DNA from: Anastrepha obliqua
Taxonomy: Eukaryota > Arthropoda > Insecta > Diptera > Tephritidae
NCBI RefSeq assembly: GCF_027943255.1
Contig: NC_072893.1
Span: forward strand, 62,838,001 to 62,902,000
Length of the DNA stretch: 64,000 bases
Direction: 5' to 3'
A program made the position numbers and the translations under genes. Numbering within the stretch: the stretch's first letter is position 1; every line of letters begins with the position of its first letter. Positions 1-10,944 of the stretch are shown piece by piece. The notes under the pieces were generated by a model, which saw only the letters and a list, made by a program, of their open reading frames with translations, searched no databases and had not been told where the DNA came from.

Positions 1-778
1 ACTGTTCATGTAATGCAGAATATTGATAAGACTTAGGTTAGCGCACTGCTCCGCACGATCGAAGAAAGGAGCACCTAGTGACTTCAATGGTCTGGCCGCC
101 AAACCCGGAGATTAGCAGAGAAAACGTCCACTGTCTCCTTCTCTGAAAGGCCCCCACAGCTTCTGCAATAGAGGTCATATGGTAAATCTAGCTTTTACGC
201 GTGTGTGGCAATTATCCAATGACCGGTACACACAGCTTCGAATTTGGAAATTGCATAACGTGGAGTCCACAAGAAATTCTTAGTACTCCTTCTATTGTAC
301 GGGGGTCAAAGCGTTTTCAAAAGCACATGAAGAAATACTCGTAGAGCTCCATCTTTGCGGGGTTTTCCTGAGAAATAATTTGTGCAAATTCCCCTATAAC
401 AATTGTTAGGGGGTATCTGACCCCAATTCAGTCCTCTTCCTGGCAAACTCATTTGCAATTCCACTTCGCTCTATGTTTCTATGTCCTGGAACCCTAATCA
501 GAGAAGTCTTATCTGCACACCCAAGATATTTGATCTCCTCCTTACAGGAGTTGAATAGCTCGGATCTGCACCATGGAGTCATCAGAGCCTTGATCGCGAC
601 TTGACTATCGGAGAAAATATCTCCCCTTGCACCCACGTTCCCTAGGCGTTTCGCAAAGACTTCTGCCAGGAAAACACTAGCGGCATTCGGCAGTATTAAA
701 GAATATATATATTGGCTGATTTCGATAAACCCCTTGCTCCGACTCCCGATTCCATCTTGGAGCCGTCAGTGAAGACAA
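1..778 (-). mobile_element. 5'-truncated RNase H-bearing LINE fragment
   Basis: C-terminal part of a non-LTR retrotransposon ORF2, read on the minus strand. Near 720-765 it encodes VFTDGSKMESGVG, the first RNase H strand with its catalytic Asp. It continues through FSDSQVAIKAL (about 580-610) and IRVPGHRN (about 480), typical RNase H blocks. Near 145-165 it encodes the terminal CRSC motif of a C-terminal zinc-binding region. This architecture is known from the I, R1 and LOA groups of LINEs. Stops and frame changes make it inactive. Its 5' side is cut at about 778, where a mariner relic begins, and its 3' side runs off the window. Confidence 0.75.
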
Positions 779-1863
779 CCTACCTCGTGCCGTACTTTAC
801 AAAATATTTATAGCACATAAAGGAAAACAGCAAAACAAAGTTGGACCTATTAGAATGCATAAACAAAAAACTAAAATATTTAGAAATTACTCCACTTAAA
901 ACTAGTTTCATTTTCAAATTTGTTAGTACTTGCCATCCGAGCTCGTTCAGGTTACCTAATGTTTGCCTTGCGGTATGAGGCCTTGCGTTGTCGTAGTGAA
1001 ACAAAACTTTGCGTCTATTCACTAAAGACGGTCGATTTTTGTTAAGTGTCTCATTCAGGTTTGATAGCTGATGGGAATAATAATCAGCAGTTATCGTCCG
1101 GTTTGATTCCAAAAGTTCATAATAAACAATACCAGCCATATCCCACCAAATAGACAGGAGAATCTTCTTGGGGTGAAGGCCATCTCTAGGGGTCGGTTCT
1201 GGTGTTTCATCTTTATCTAACCATTGACCTCTGCGAACAGGATTATTGTAAAGGACCCATTTTTCATCACCAGTAACGATACGGTTAAAAAAAACTTTCA
1301 TTTTCAAGCCATTGCAGCAGCTGAGAACACACATTCACTCTCTGCTGAAGGTTGGCGGCGGAAAGCCTATGAGGAACCCATTTCCCCAGCTTTGAAACCT
1401 TTCTTAACTGAACCAGTTGCTTATGAACTTTTCCATGCGATTAATTTAACCTCTGAGCTATCATATCGACAGTCAAATTTGGCTCAGCCAAAACGACCAG
1501 CGCGCGGGGCATCCTCCACGTCGCAGTTACCACTTCGGAATTTTGAAAACCACTTTTGTGCAGTTCTTACACTCATGGTATCCTCTCCGTGAACAGTGTA
1601 TATTTCTGCAGCAACAGTTGTTGTATTTTTACCACTTTTATAAAAAAAATACAAAATATGCCTCTTATACGCGTTCGAAGATTCCATTTTATTTTTTAAC
1701 AACACGTGCTTCTATCCGCGATTTAAATCACTTGTTGATTGCAGATTTATCAAAAAAATATATGTAAATAGTGCCGTTATATTCCGCGAATAATTTTTTG
1801 TATGCAAAAATCGTACAAAAGTGAAATTATGGGTAAAATACGCACGAACTTATGGACTGACCT
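779..1863 (-). mobile_element. Decayed mariner element, C-terminus deleted
   Basis: Mariner-family transposase remnant on the minus strand. The N-terminal helix-turn-helix half lies at about 1484-1705 (AQKWFSKFRSGNCDVEDAPR) and the linker GKWVPHRLS near 1370. The catalytic domain at about 780-1310 has RIVTGDEKW (first Asp) and HYDNARPHTA (second Asp). The expected YSPDLAPSD block with the third Asp is missing, and the frame breaks at a T-run near 1290. The right end carries a terminal repeat reading, on the minus strand, GGTCAGTCCATAAGTTCGTG. The left end keeps only its inner part (TCGTGCCGTACTTTA), so the outer left TIR is lost. It abuts the LINE fragment at 1-778. Confidence 0.85.
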
Positions 1864-2270
1864 GATAAATTAAAGTACCAAAGGCTGGTGACAAAAATGT
1901 CATAGGCCTCGGCTCCAGATCCAGACATCCTTTAGATAATTGTTTTTAAATTAAAATTTTTGTCCCTGTATTTATATTCCTCAATGATTTTGATTCAGTT
2001 TTCTTAGTCTGGCATTTTGAATTTTCTCGCACGTGTGATAAAATACAAACACAAAAAATTGCATAATATTTTCCAACCTGAGTTCATACGTTGTGACTAC
2101 ATGCATGCAATGTAATACAAAATTTGAAAATTTTCAATTTTCATGCAACTTAGATTCGCACTTCGTGACTTTTTGCATAACCTACTGAAATCGTAACATT
2201 AGTTTAGGGAAAGAGAAATCTATTATTTTTCAGAAAAATTTTAAAATTTTGTGCAAATGGTTTAAACCTG
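1864..2270. other. Unassigned AT-rich sequence
   Basis: About 400 bases between two mariner pieces. I see no coding frame or repeat structure that I can name. It may include decayed mariner sequence. Confidence 0.4.
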
Positions 2271-2465
2271 TTTTATGATCGATCTTCAGCTCCTTGGCGA
2301 TGCTAGTACTGCTAACCTCCTAGTCAACTTCGAAAATTTCTATGATTTTATCGACATTTCCGACATTTTCTTCAACATCAAAAATGTCTGAACAGAATCG
2401 ACAGAACCAAAATTGAAGACCATAAACACCATTCACAATTTCAGCGACCTGGCTTGCAATTTCGC
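2271..2465 (-). mobile_element. Mariner N-terminal (HTH) relic
   Basis: The minus strand reads, with stops, NGVYG, then FWFCRFCSDIFDVEENVG, then SIAKELKIDHKTGLN. This matches the two helix-turn-helix blocks of a mariner transposase (pattern FWFxRFxSGxFDVxD and SIAxELxIDHKTVxNHL). It differs from the mariner at 779-1863. It stops exactly where the tail of an RTE-like LINE begins, so the LINE probably landed in it. The sequence beyond the LINE (3196-3372) might be the 5' untranslated part of the same mariner, but that is a guess. Confidence 0.65.
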
Positions 2466-3195
2466 ATTCTTCTTCTTCTTAATTGGCGCGATAACCGCTT
2501 ACGCGATTTTGGCCGAGTTTAACAAAGCGCGCAAGTCGTTTCTTTCTCGTGCTAACCGGCGCCAATTGGACACACCAAGTGAAGCCAAGTCCTTCTCCAT
2601 CTGATCTTTCCAACGCAGAGCAGGACTTCCTCTTTCTCTGCTACCACCAGCTGGTACCGCATCGAATACTTTCAGAGCCGGAGCGTTTGTATCCATTCGG
2701 GCGACATGACTAAGCCAGCGTAGCCGCTAAATCTTTATTCGCTGCTCTATGTCTATGTCGTCGTAAAACTCATACAGCTCATCGTTCCATCGTCTGCGAT
2801 ATTCGCCGTTGCCAACGTGCAAAGGTCCAAAAATCTTACGCAGAATCTTTCTCTCGAACACTCCAAGCGTCGCTTCATCGGATGTTGTCATCGTCCAAGC
2901 TTCTGCGCCATACGTTAGGACGGGCATGATGAGAGCCTTGTAGAGTGTTAGTTTTTTTCGTCGAGAGAGGACTTTACTGCTCAGTTGCCTACTTAGTCCA
3001 AAGTAGCACTTATTGGCAAGAGAGATTCTACGTTGGATTTCAGTATACGAATTCCTAAGTATACGAAGCCTTTTACAACCTCAAAATTATAACTGTCAAT
3101 AGTGATGTGGGTGCCGACTGTTTGTTTAAAGGCAGAAGGTACTTCGTTTTGTCCTCGTTCACCAAACCCATTCGCTTCGCCTCTTTATCCAACAC
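2466..3195 (-). mobile_element. 5'-truncated RTE-like LINE, C-terminal region
   Basis: Minus-strand C-terminal part of a LINE reverse transcriptase protein. It reads VNEDKTKYLLP at the 5' end, PVLTYGAEAWTMTTSDEATL and FERKILRKIFGPLHVGNGEY at 2727-2927, then NAPALKVFDAVPAGGSRERG and LGVSNWRRLARERNDLRALL at 2499-2690. These blocks (YGAEAW, RWLGHVVRMD, NWRRLxRERNDWRAL) follow the reverse transcriptase core in RTE-like LINEs. The same family is at 46690-47811 and, as a patch, at 32391-32597. It ends in a short AAG-rich tail (about 2468-2481). Frame breaks near 3060 make it dead. Confidence 0.8.
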
Positions 3196-5401
3196 ACAAC
3201 TGAATAGAACAAACAAGAAACATTAAAAGATTTTTTTATAGTCTGAAAGGTCACCTTGGCAACGAACCCAAAATTTAAATGGTTTGATCGATACTTTACG
3301 ATATATCGATCACTACAGCCATCTACCGAGAAAACGATAAATTTCTTTTTCCCAAACAACATAAATTGCAACTTTAATTAATATATTAAATTTTTAGCTT
3401 TATTTTTTTCAAGCTCTTTTTTATGACATAAAAATTAACATTAGTCTTTACTTTTAGCTGAATTTATAGACTATTATATGAAAATATTGCAGCTAATTAA
3501 ATTTTTTCATAGAGCCTCACTTACACGCGTACATGCAAACCTACAAGGGACTTGTAAAAAATAAAAAAAGACTCATTATTTTGTTTGAGCAATTAAACGC
3601 AAAATCGATTCGTTAAACAATAATGAGATTAAAAATCAACAATTTTTTTATGAAAATATAATTTTATATGAAGCAAAAGCCAAAACAAAAAACAAGAACC
3701 TATAACTGATAATTAAGTATCAAGTTGAATGTCACACGAAACGAACATCAAATGCAATGAGCTGCACGCAATGGCGAGGCCGAAAAAAGTAAGTAGCAAA
3801 AAGCGAAAGCAATGAAGGCTGAAAAAACCAGAGCAAAGCAAAAACAAACACTTTAACGACACTAAAGTCAATGTTCACAAAAGGCCCACTCGGCTGTCCG
3901 TTGGCAGATAAAATAAGAGCCGCACACACACACAAAACATTGAATGCGGCACAAATGACAAGAGCAACAGCCGGTGCGGTTGACACGCGCATCTAAAGAA
4001 TTCCCAATGCCATAGAGCAAAAAGTAATGAAAAAACCCAAACCTTAAGAGTAACTATATTTTATTAAAATCATATAAAAGCAGTAAATGGTTGGCGTCGA
4101 CGTTTAAATATGTAAATTTATGCTTGTGTTTGAATAGATACGAAATGGGGCATATATGTGGCATATGTATGTATGTGTGCGTTTAACTCAAAGTGTAATT
4201 TGATTAGATTACGCCAAAGCAAATATGGAAATATCTGTGCCAGTGTATGTGTGTGTGCATAAGCGTAATTTAATTTTTTGTTGCATATGCATAGGCGCTA
4301 CAGTAATTTTTTTCGGCACAAATTCGATTAAGCGACGCAGCAGCGACTAATGCCAAGCAGTCGTAATGAGCATCAAAGCTACAATAAGAAAAAATACACA
4401 TTTACATTATTGAAAATCTCAATGCAGTGGAAATTGGAGAAAAAGCCGTAAAGGCACACAAATGTTGGCTGTACTTCAATTTTTTGTTTTTGTAATTTTT
4501 TTTGGTTTTTAGACATAAAAATAATCATTATGGCTGGCGTATTTAATATGACGCACATCTCTGTTTTTTTTCACAAAAAATTTAGAAATTCATGACAGCA
4601 TTGCATATAATATTTATACAAAAATTCATAAACTTTTTGTTGCTACAATTTTGCGAAACAGTTGTTCTTGCTGTATATGCTTCGCTTTTTTTTATTTTGT
4701 GTTTTTTTACCCATCAGCAACGTTATTATGTTAATAATGTTTCTGCTGATTACTTTGGCAAAAAATCTTCCTACAGCATGCCCCATCGCCTCATGGAATC
4801 ACAAGGAAAAAATAAGCATTCATTTTCACTGTAACATTCTGGCAACTCTCTCCCTCCCTTTCTCGTTCCCTACCTCCCGACTGGCTTTTGAACCATTTTG
4901 TATGAAATGTCAGCTGACAATAGCAGGCAATCAACAAGCAGCAAATGATTTTCGTTGCTCTCTGTAGAGGTGCAGTTGTAGAAGCGAACATACATATGCA
5001 TTTTATATTGTATATACATACAAATACAGACAAACACATGTCATAAAAAAATTGTAACAGTAATAATACAGAGGATATAAAGGTTTGTCAGAAAAACATT
5101 CATTACTGACTGACTCGTTTTTCTTTTTCACAAACTCTAATGAAATGTAAGAGAATTTGCAATAAATTTAATATTTGCTCGTAAATTTCATGGCATTCTG
5201 CTGTATATTGATGATAATTTTTGCATGCGAGGTATTTACTGCATGTGCGTACCCACTAGGGAAAACCGATACAATGGAGAAAATTTGAAGCGATTCACAG
5301 AAGTTCGTTAATTCGTTGGAATTTTATTACTGACGTACAACTTAAAAATGTTCGCTCTTTCGCGTGTTTAAATTAATGGCGTCTACTCTTCTTCTTCTTC
5401 T
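3196..5401. other. AT-rich non-coding DNA
   Basis: No recognisable exon. It holds short CA runs (about 3922-3934) and TATG-type microsatellites (about 4145-4180). The longest open frame, 3732-3992 on the minus strand, has no family resemblance that I recognise and looks like chance. Confidence 0.5.
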
Positions 5402-5720
5402 TCTTAGCTTCACAATCCGTGGTGAACCATAGCTTCATCAACAATTTTTCTCCACTTTATTCTATCCATGGCTACATCTCTCCAGTTGTGTACGTTCATT
5501 TGATTCGACGTCATCTAACCATCACTTTCGTGGGCGTCCTATTTTTCTTCCTCCAATGGGTGTTAAAATAAAAGCTTTGATAAAACGTATTACAAGAACA
5601 GTCGTGTGTAGCATTAAATTAAGTACTAAATATGACAGTGCGTCTCCTTGTTTTACTCTGCATATGATTTCGAATGGGTCTGATTGGCTTCCACTCGCAT
5701 TTCATACATTCAAGCATAGG
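5402..5720 (-). mobile_element. Internally deleted RTE-like LINE fragment
   Basis: On the minus strand two separated pieces of one LINE protein adjoin. At about 5570-5700 is a reverse transcriptase block, DPFEIICRVKQGDALSY, with the VKQGD motif. At about 5405-5550 is a C-terminal block, IGRPRK followed by NVHNWRDVAMDRIKWRKIV. The intervening catalytic YADD region is missing. The minus-strand 3' end is a GAAGAAGAAG tail, seen on the plus strand as CTTCTTCTTC at about 5390-5406. This is a different LINE subfamily from 2466-3195, judged from the C-terminal sequence. Confidence 0.7.
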
Positions 5721-6840
5721 TATGGAAAAGTGCTATTAGTTGTGTTCGCTAACACAAAAATTTGTAATAGTTATTTTGAATTTTTGCAAGTAGGCGTTCG
5801 TTAACACTAACAAATTATGCATCCCGCAAAAATTAATAGAGCAAAGTGACAGTTCGATGAAAGAGAGACGTTAATTATGCGCTGGCGAAATTTTAGTTAG
5901 CATGAATTATCAATGACGAAAGCATATGACCGGTAAGCATATGACTGAACCTTTTGAAAGCAAGTCAATTAGTTTTGTGGAATCCTCTGCACTTTTACCC
6001 TTACGTTAGTTTGAAAATTCCCGAAAATGTGTCAACCGCGAGCATATAGAGTACTTTCACTATGATTTTTTGGAACACATAAATTTGTAAACAAATTCAG
6101 CTGATACGTTTCCTTTTTTCTCTTTTGCTCTTTCTTCTCTTTCGAAGAGAATTTTTGTATTGAAGGCTGCTGATGACTAATTCTTTTATCGAACACAATT
6201 ATTACTAAACATGAGTGTTAAGTAAAAAATATTTGGTTGAAATGCAAACATATTTTTTTTACGCCTACTGAAAGTTTTGAACTACGTGAGTGCCAACAGA
6301 GGACCGACTGACAAAAGTTTTATTTGACTAATTTACTTTAACGAGTAGTGCGACTGAAAGGTATAGAAAGCCTGAATAGATTTATTCGCGATTCTAGCTC
6401 ACGTGTTTTGAGTATTCTGGATTAGGTCGTATTTTTCTATACACTTGTTTTACGTAGGCTAGAAAAATATTTTAAAAAAGTTTATTTACTTTATTTTTAA
6501 TTTTTTTTTTTAATTTTTTTCAGGTCAGATATACTTCATAAATAAAAATATTCGAATGAAATTTAAAACACATTTTTTTTAATTATTCTTATATTTTGTT
6601 GTTCATAAGCTTGAGTATACATAAAAAGGAGTGAAAAAAATATATTTTTTTAATTTAATACACATTTTTTAATAAGCTTACGTATAAAAAAAGAGGTTGT
6701 CTGTAAAGTCGGTTTACTGACGATAGTTTAACGTGACAACGTCATAAGAAAATATTGATGGAATGGTTGCAATTTTCAAAACAAAATTTTAATTTTATTT
6801 GTTTGATAGATATTTTGTATGGATATAGAGGAGGAGGTAA
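5721..6840. other. AT-rich non-coding DNA
   Basis: No coding sequence recognised. It has A/T homopolymer-rich stretches (about 6470-6670). A block near 6693-6750 beginning GAGGTTGTCTGTAAAGTCGG could be part of a repeat that continues into the relic at 6841, but I cannot define its ends. Confidence 0.4.
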
Positions 6841-7080
6841 ATGGAATTGCAATGGAATAGGTCAAGTTACATTTACACAAACGTGAAAAATGACGAAACA
6901 TTTATCAAATTCATGAAAGATATCTTCAATTTCGATTGTGCATCAGACGTTAATAAGTCAACAACACTAAGAGGCACCATCATCGATTTGCCTTTTTCAA
7001 GACACTTTACACTCGAAACACTCCCTTTCATTTCCTACTTTTTCTATCATCGTCCTATTCTCAACAAAGAAATGGTTCAT
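6841..7080 (+). pseudogene. Possible endonuclease-domain relic (Helentron-like)
   Basis: An open stretch encodes FIKFMKDIFNFDCASDVNKS, then TTLRGTIIDLPFSRHF and FISYFFYHRPI. The combination of a Thr/Ser-rich GTxIDxxFSR block and a terminal ISYFxYHRPI resembles the last strands of exonuclease-endonuclease-phosphatase domains, where the final His is catalytic. From memory, such domains with a SYHxP ending are fused to the Helitron-variant (Helentron) helicases of arthropods, but a LINE endonuclease is also possible. No upstream helicase or catalytic motifs are present. It lies directly before the duplicated block at 7097. The start is an arbitrary Met. Confidence 0.4.
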
Positions 7081-7096
7081 TACCATGCACACAGGA

Positions 7097-7272
7097 AGAA
7101 GGCATATGCAAATACAAGTATGTGAATTTATATACAAATGCGCATATACATACATATACATACATATATATGCTCACTCAAGTAGGACAGAGCCAGATGT
7201 CGAACGTTGCCGAACGCGGGGGCCGATTGTGCTCTTTGTCGTTCGTTCCGCTCTCTCGCTTGCAGTTCAAGC
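7097..7272 (+). repeat. Copy 1 of a ~175 bp direct repeat
   Basis: Begins AGAAGGCATATGCAAATACA and ends near CGCTTGCAGTTCA. It includes a CATACATATA microsatellite and a TCGAACGTTGCCG block. The same sequence recurs at 7581-7752 with scattered differences, about 480 bases downstream. The 308 bases between the copies are AT-rich and unassigned. Confidence 0.8.
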
Positions 7273-7580
7273 ACATTAGCTTACATTTGCTTGCGTACGG
7301 AATAGATTCGTATTTTTGATATGTCCATATGATTTGTATGCATCTTTACATATAGATTTCTTTATGAAAATTGCGCGAAATTGTATATGTATATGCATGT
7401 TTATATACATGTATTAGTATACAACATATCTTATAAGGTATGTGGTAAATATTACCATACATTTTGTCCTTCATATATAATAAAAAAATTAATAATAATA
7501 ACATTAAAATAACAGGTATTATTAACAAACTTGGTTTTATTTTAAATTCTTCAAGTAAATCAAATTAATAATAATCAATA

Positions 7581-7752
7581 AGAAGGCATATGCAAATACA
7601 AAGACGTGAATTTATATACATATGTACAAATGCGCATATACATACATATATACGCTCACTTAAGTAGGAGAGAGCAAGCTGTCGAACGTTGCCGTTCGTT
7701 TGCTTTGTTTGCTTTGTCGTTCGTTCCGCGCTTTCGCTTGCAGTTCATTCAA
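7581..7752 (+). repeat. Copy 2 of the ~175 bp direct repeat
   Basis: Shares the opening 20 bases with the copy at 7097, then the microsatellite, the GTCGAACGTTGCCG block and the CGTTCGTTCCGC..CGCTTGCAGTTCA ending. It runs straight into a short minisatellite. The pair could be the 3' part of a non-autonomous element. Confidence 0.8.
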
Positions 7753-7856
7753 GGTAACGACAATGAGCAAGGTGACGACAATGAGCAAGGTAACGACGAA
7801 TGAACAAGGTAACGACAAATGAGCAAGGTAACGACGAATGAGCAAGGTAACGACAC
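7751..7856 (+). repeat. Minisatellite, 18-19 bp unit
   Basis: About six units of AAGGTAACGACAATGAGC and variants (AAGGTGACGACAATGAGC, AAGGTAACGACGAATGAAC). Unit length alternates between 18 and 19 bases. Confidence 0.9.
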
Positions 7857-7868
7857 ATTTTTTCGTGC

Positions 7869-8325
7869 GTGCAGCCGGCTAAATCGTATGCTTTGGGAGT
7901 GATGCAGAAACACGGGACTTGGGTTCCTTATGAGTTAAAACCAAGGGATGTTGAACGTCGTTTTTTCACCTGTAAACAACTGCTCCAGCGGCAAAACAGG
8001 AAGGGTCTTCTTCATCGCATCGTGACAGGTGATGAAAAATGGATTCATTACATTGCATAAACGTCATAAACCAAGCTTACTTTTGGTTTTGTGAAAATGT
8101 CTGATTTTGTGCCGAAAAATCGTCATTTGCGGGAAGTGTTGATTTTCTTCTTTCATTCGAAAAAAATGGGGGCTGAGGCGCATCGAGAGCTACAAAAAGT
8201 GTATGAAGATGCTGCTTTAAGTGAAACAACGCGCCGAGTGACTCTACAGCATGACAGTCCTCGATCTCACGTTGCCAAACCCGTTAAAACCTACCTGGAA
8301 ACACTAAAATGGGAAATCCTTTTAA
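7869..8325 (+). mobile_element. Mariner relic with shuffled segments
   Basis: Three blocks of one mariner transposase occur in the wrong order. First (about 7890-8060) is the middle of the protein: GTWVPYELKPRDVERR and LHRIVTGDEKWIHY with the first catalytic Asp. Second (8097 to about 8228) is the N-terminus, starting at ATG with MSDFVPKNRHLREVL. Third (about 8229-8325) is a later catalytic block, VTLQHDSPRSHVAKPVKTYL, with the second Asp. The family matches the near-intact copy at 41259-42534. No TIRs were identified, and the relic cannot encode a working transposase. Confidence 0.8.
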
Positions 8326-8590
8326 TTGGAAGACATCAGTACTGAAGTGCTAACTGTTTCTCAAGAATCCTTGGCTATCTCGTCTGAAGATGAAATATAA
8401 TACAAAATGAGGCTGACGACCTATAAAGAGGCTTATTTAGCTATAAGAAAACTAAAAGCTTTTTCTGTAAACCACAACAATATTAAAAGTGTTGAACTAC
8501 GTACTGACCTTCAAATACATCTTCAAGATATTGAACTTAAAGGAAAAACTCGCCTTGCTAAAACTTCTGTCTTTTTTAAATCAATTTGAA
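8326..8590 (+). mobile_element. Tigger/pogo-type transposase C-terminal relic
   Basis: The frame at about 8407-8586 encodes LTTYKEAYLAIRKLKAFS and ends KTRLAKTSVFFKSI. A helical segment followed by a terminal K-x-T-x-x-x-FFK motif is the usual C-terminus of Tigger/pogo (CENP-B/jerky-like) transposases. Upstream, 8330-8395 reads SQESLAISSEDEI, like the acidic stretch that precedes it in that family. Only the C-terminus is present. A hairpin with TAAGCGGACA arms follows at 8763-8801. Confidence 0.6.
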
Positions 8591-8762
8591 AATCTTGTTT
8601 AATAAACTGTTTAATAAATAATTCTTGAAAAAAAAGTTGATTAAAATCCTTTCTTTGTCTTAAATGTACGCATGTACTAATATTCTTGTTTTGGAAATGA
8701 AACTGTCTATTACACATTTTTAAAAACTCTTTTATATTTTTCTCATAAGCGGGCATCTCTTA

Positions 8763-8801
8763 TAAGCGGACAAATTTGTCAGTCCCTTAGGTGTCCGCTT
8801 A
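8763..8801. repeat. Short hairpin, 10 bp perfect arms
   Basis: TAAGCGGACA (8763-8772) pairs with TGTCCGCTTA (8792-8801) across a 19-base loop. GCGGAC-type inverted repeats are plausible as the terminal region of the Tigger relic upstream, but this is inferred. Confidence 0.6.
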
Positions 8802-8804
8802 AGA

Positions 8805-8836
8805 TAGGGTAGAGTGATTAATTTCGCACCATTTCA
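8805..8836 (-). repeat. Solo end of the CAAGGTGGC MITE family
   Basis: GGGTAGAGTGATTAATTTCG followed by CACCATTTCATA matches the right terminal region of the MITEs at 29890-30127 and 62763-62978. I see no matching left end nearby, so it is probably a truncated copy. Confidence 0.5.
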
Positions 8837-8839
8837 TAC

Positions 8840-9654
8840 AAGCAAAATAAGAATTTTACATTACATTTCTCATACATCTATGTGAACAGAAGGGTGTGAA
8901 ATGCACACTTTCGAGGTGAATGATTTTCGCTGCAGGATATGAACACCATTCGTTTCATTTTTACTGCACTTATTATTTTGAATTTTATGTTAAAACTTTA
9001 TTAGATTTTTTATTGCTCTGAGTTACCGTGTTAAGTAAGCAAACAAAAATTTAACAAAAGCATTATGAAAAAAATTCTGAAAAAAGTGTACTTATTTATT
9101 TACATAAGAAGCAGGAGCAACTGGTACTTAAATATTTGTATATACTTTTTACGAATTTTTCAAATAAAGGGTGTCCAATAACCATGTTATTAATGTAAAA
9201 GAACATACAAATGTCACACAAGTGACCACTAAGTCGAGACCAAGAAAAGTCTTGAAATAATTCAGAGCGATATTCATCGGTTTATTCTTAAACAGGTTAA
9301 GATAAGTATATATATATATATGTATTGTAATTAACATTATTCAACATTGTTTTTAAGTTATTTTAACAAAAATTGAATTTTTTCCAAGTTTATTTTGTAA
9401 ATGATTTCGATATGTACTTTTCGGCAAAACTGTGTGGTGAGAGAGCAATCCTGAGAGGAATTTTCAAAAATCCTGCGATAAAATCTACGATACTACGATA
9501 CAGAAAGGAAGTAATTTTTCATTTTCATGGGGCTCTCATTTACAGTCTCTCTTGGACTGACGCTTCCAACGCGGTATGTCATTAAACGATCTGACATCTC
9601 TGTCAAAAGATACAGGGTTTCCAGATGGGTCCGTCGAATATTGGCAACCCCGTA
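8840..9654. other. AT-rich non-coding DNA
   Basis: No coding frame or named repeat seen. A TA microsatellite lies near 9308-9321. Confidence 0.45.
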
Positions 9655-9942
9655 TATATATATAATTGGCGCGTATAGCTCTTTTGGGTATTTGGCCGAG
9701 CTCCTCCTCCTATTTGTGGCGTACGTCTTGATGTTGTTCTACAAATGGAGAGCCTACAGTTCTAAGCCAACTCCGAATGGCAAATGGAGATTTGCCTTTG
9801 CCTGGCGAGGAGCGACCGCTATTAGAAAAAAATATTTTTCTTCATTTTGGTGTTTCTCTGAGATTCGAATCTACGTTCTCTCTGAACTCCGAATGGTAGT
9901 CACGCACCAACTCTTTCGGCTACGACAGCCGCCAGATAAGTA
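9655..9942 (-). mobile_element. tRNA-derived SINE, near full length
   Basis: Read on the minus strand, it starts with a tRNA-like head (GGCGGCTGTCGTAGCCGAAA..GTTGG as A box region, GATTCGAATCT as B box). A body follows with CTAATAGCGGTCGC, GGCAATGGCAAA.. and CCACAAATAGGAGGAGGAGC. It ends GCGCCAATTATATATATATA. The same family is at 10799, 24512, 33907 and 38981. Such heads act as internal RNA polymerase III promoters in SINEs; whether this copy is transcribed cannot be seen. Confidence 0.85.
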
Positions 9943-10798
9943 GGTTGCCAAAAAAACAAAATAACTTTCGAAGAATCGGTAAAGAAAACAAAAATATTGC
10001 GTGTAGCGTAGTACACATAACAGAAATGAAACTTTCAAGGCAGACAAAGAAAGAGAGAGAAAGAGAGGTCCGAGAGAGAATGAGAGAGAGAGAGAGATAA
10101 AGAATATATATTTAATAAATTCACAAGATTTTAAGAGAATACAAATAGACAAAATTTACAAAAACCGGAGAAGGGTCGACGGTGTAGGTAAACGCCGAAC
10201 ACAAACCGTGGCAAGAACGCGCACTACTCCGAGCGTTTATCAACCGCACAAATGCAGCGATTCCAGGACCGCAGCAACGGCACAAATTACCGCAAGGCAA
10301 TATCAACAAATCCGACACCGGAATGGATAGCACTTTATAGAACGCACAAGCACTAGCCAGGAAACGGAAATAAGCGCCAAAAAGTAAGCACAAAAAAAAA
10401 CCGATAAAAAATTGGGACCAAAAACAGTAAGCACCAAGAAAATATAACGCCAAAAAGTAGGCATCAAAAATATATTTCCTACAATTTCGCACCAACAAAC
10501 AAGCGCCAACAAGTAGGTAGTGTTAAATTAGCAACCACAAGGAAAAACTCAGGAAAAATAATCTAAAATGTATCTAAGACATATATAAGGTATAGCTTTC
10601 CCTATCCTTTTCCTCTGCGTTATATCTTTTTTCTCTCTCGCGGAACGAAAATGCCCAAAACGCTGCATGGCCATGAAATTTTACTCTCCATTCTCGCTCG
10701 TCCATCGACGCCTAAGAAGTTTCACTTCAAGAAACTCTTTTGCTGATTAGTACAAGAATCAGTTACTAAAATTTATTATAATATTAATTAAAAAATCT
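9943..10798. other. Unassigned DNA between two inverted SINEs
   Basis: Contains a GA-rich microsatellite (10046-10103). Its A-rich segment (10160-10540) has recurring short motifs such as AAAAAGTAAGCAC, AAAACAGTAAGCACC and AAAAAGTAGGCATC. No coding potential recognised. Confidence 0.4.
10046..10103. repeat. GA-rich microsatellite
   Basis: Imperfect GAGAGA/AAAGAGAG run of about 58 bases. Confidence 0.9.
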
Positions 10799-10944
10799 CC
10801 ATTTGCCATTCGGAGTCGGCTTAGAACTGCAAGTCCCTCCATTTGTGTAACAACATTAAGATGTGCGCCACAAATAGGAGGAGCTCTGTCAAACACCCAA
10901 AAAAGGCTTAAGCGCCAATTATATATAATTATATATATATATAT
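10799..10944 (+). mobile_element. 5'-truncated SINE
   Basis: Plus-strand 3' half of the same SINE. It contains CATTCGGAGTCGGCTTAGAA, CCACAAATAGGAGGAGCTCT and a terminal GCGCCAATTATATATAATTA with TA-rich tail. The tRNA-like head is absent. It is in opposite orientation to the copy at 9655. Confidence 0.85.

Noticed and set aside
3732..3992. 86-codon minus-strand frame with a hydrophobic N-terminus
   Set aside because: No recognisable domain, no splice or promoter context, and ordinary A/T-rich surroundings; probably chance.
6841..7125. Intact small gene of 94 codons
   Set aside because: Only the C-terminal strands of an endonuclease-like fold are present and the reading continues into repeat sequence; treated as a relic.
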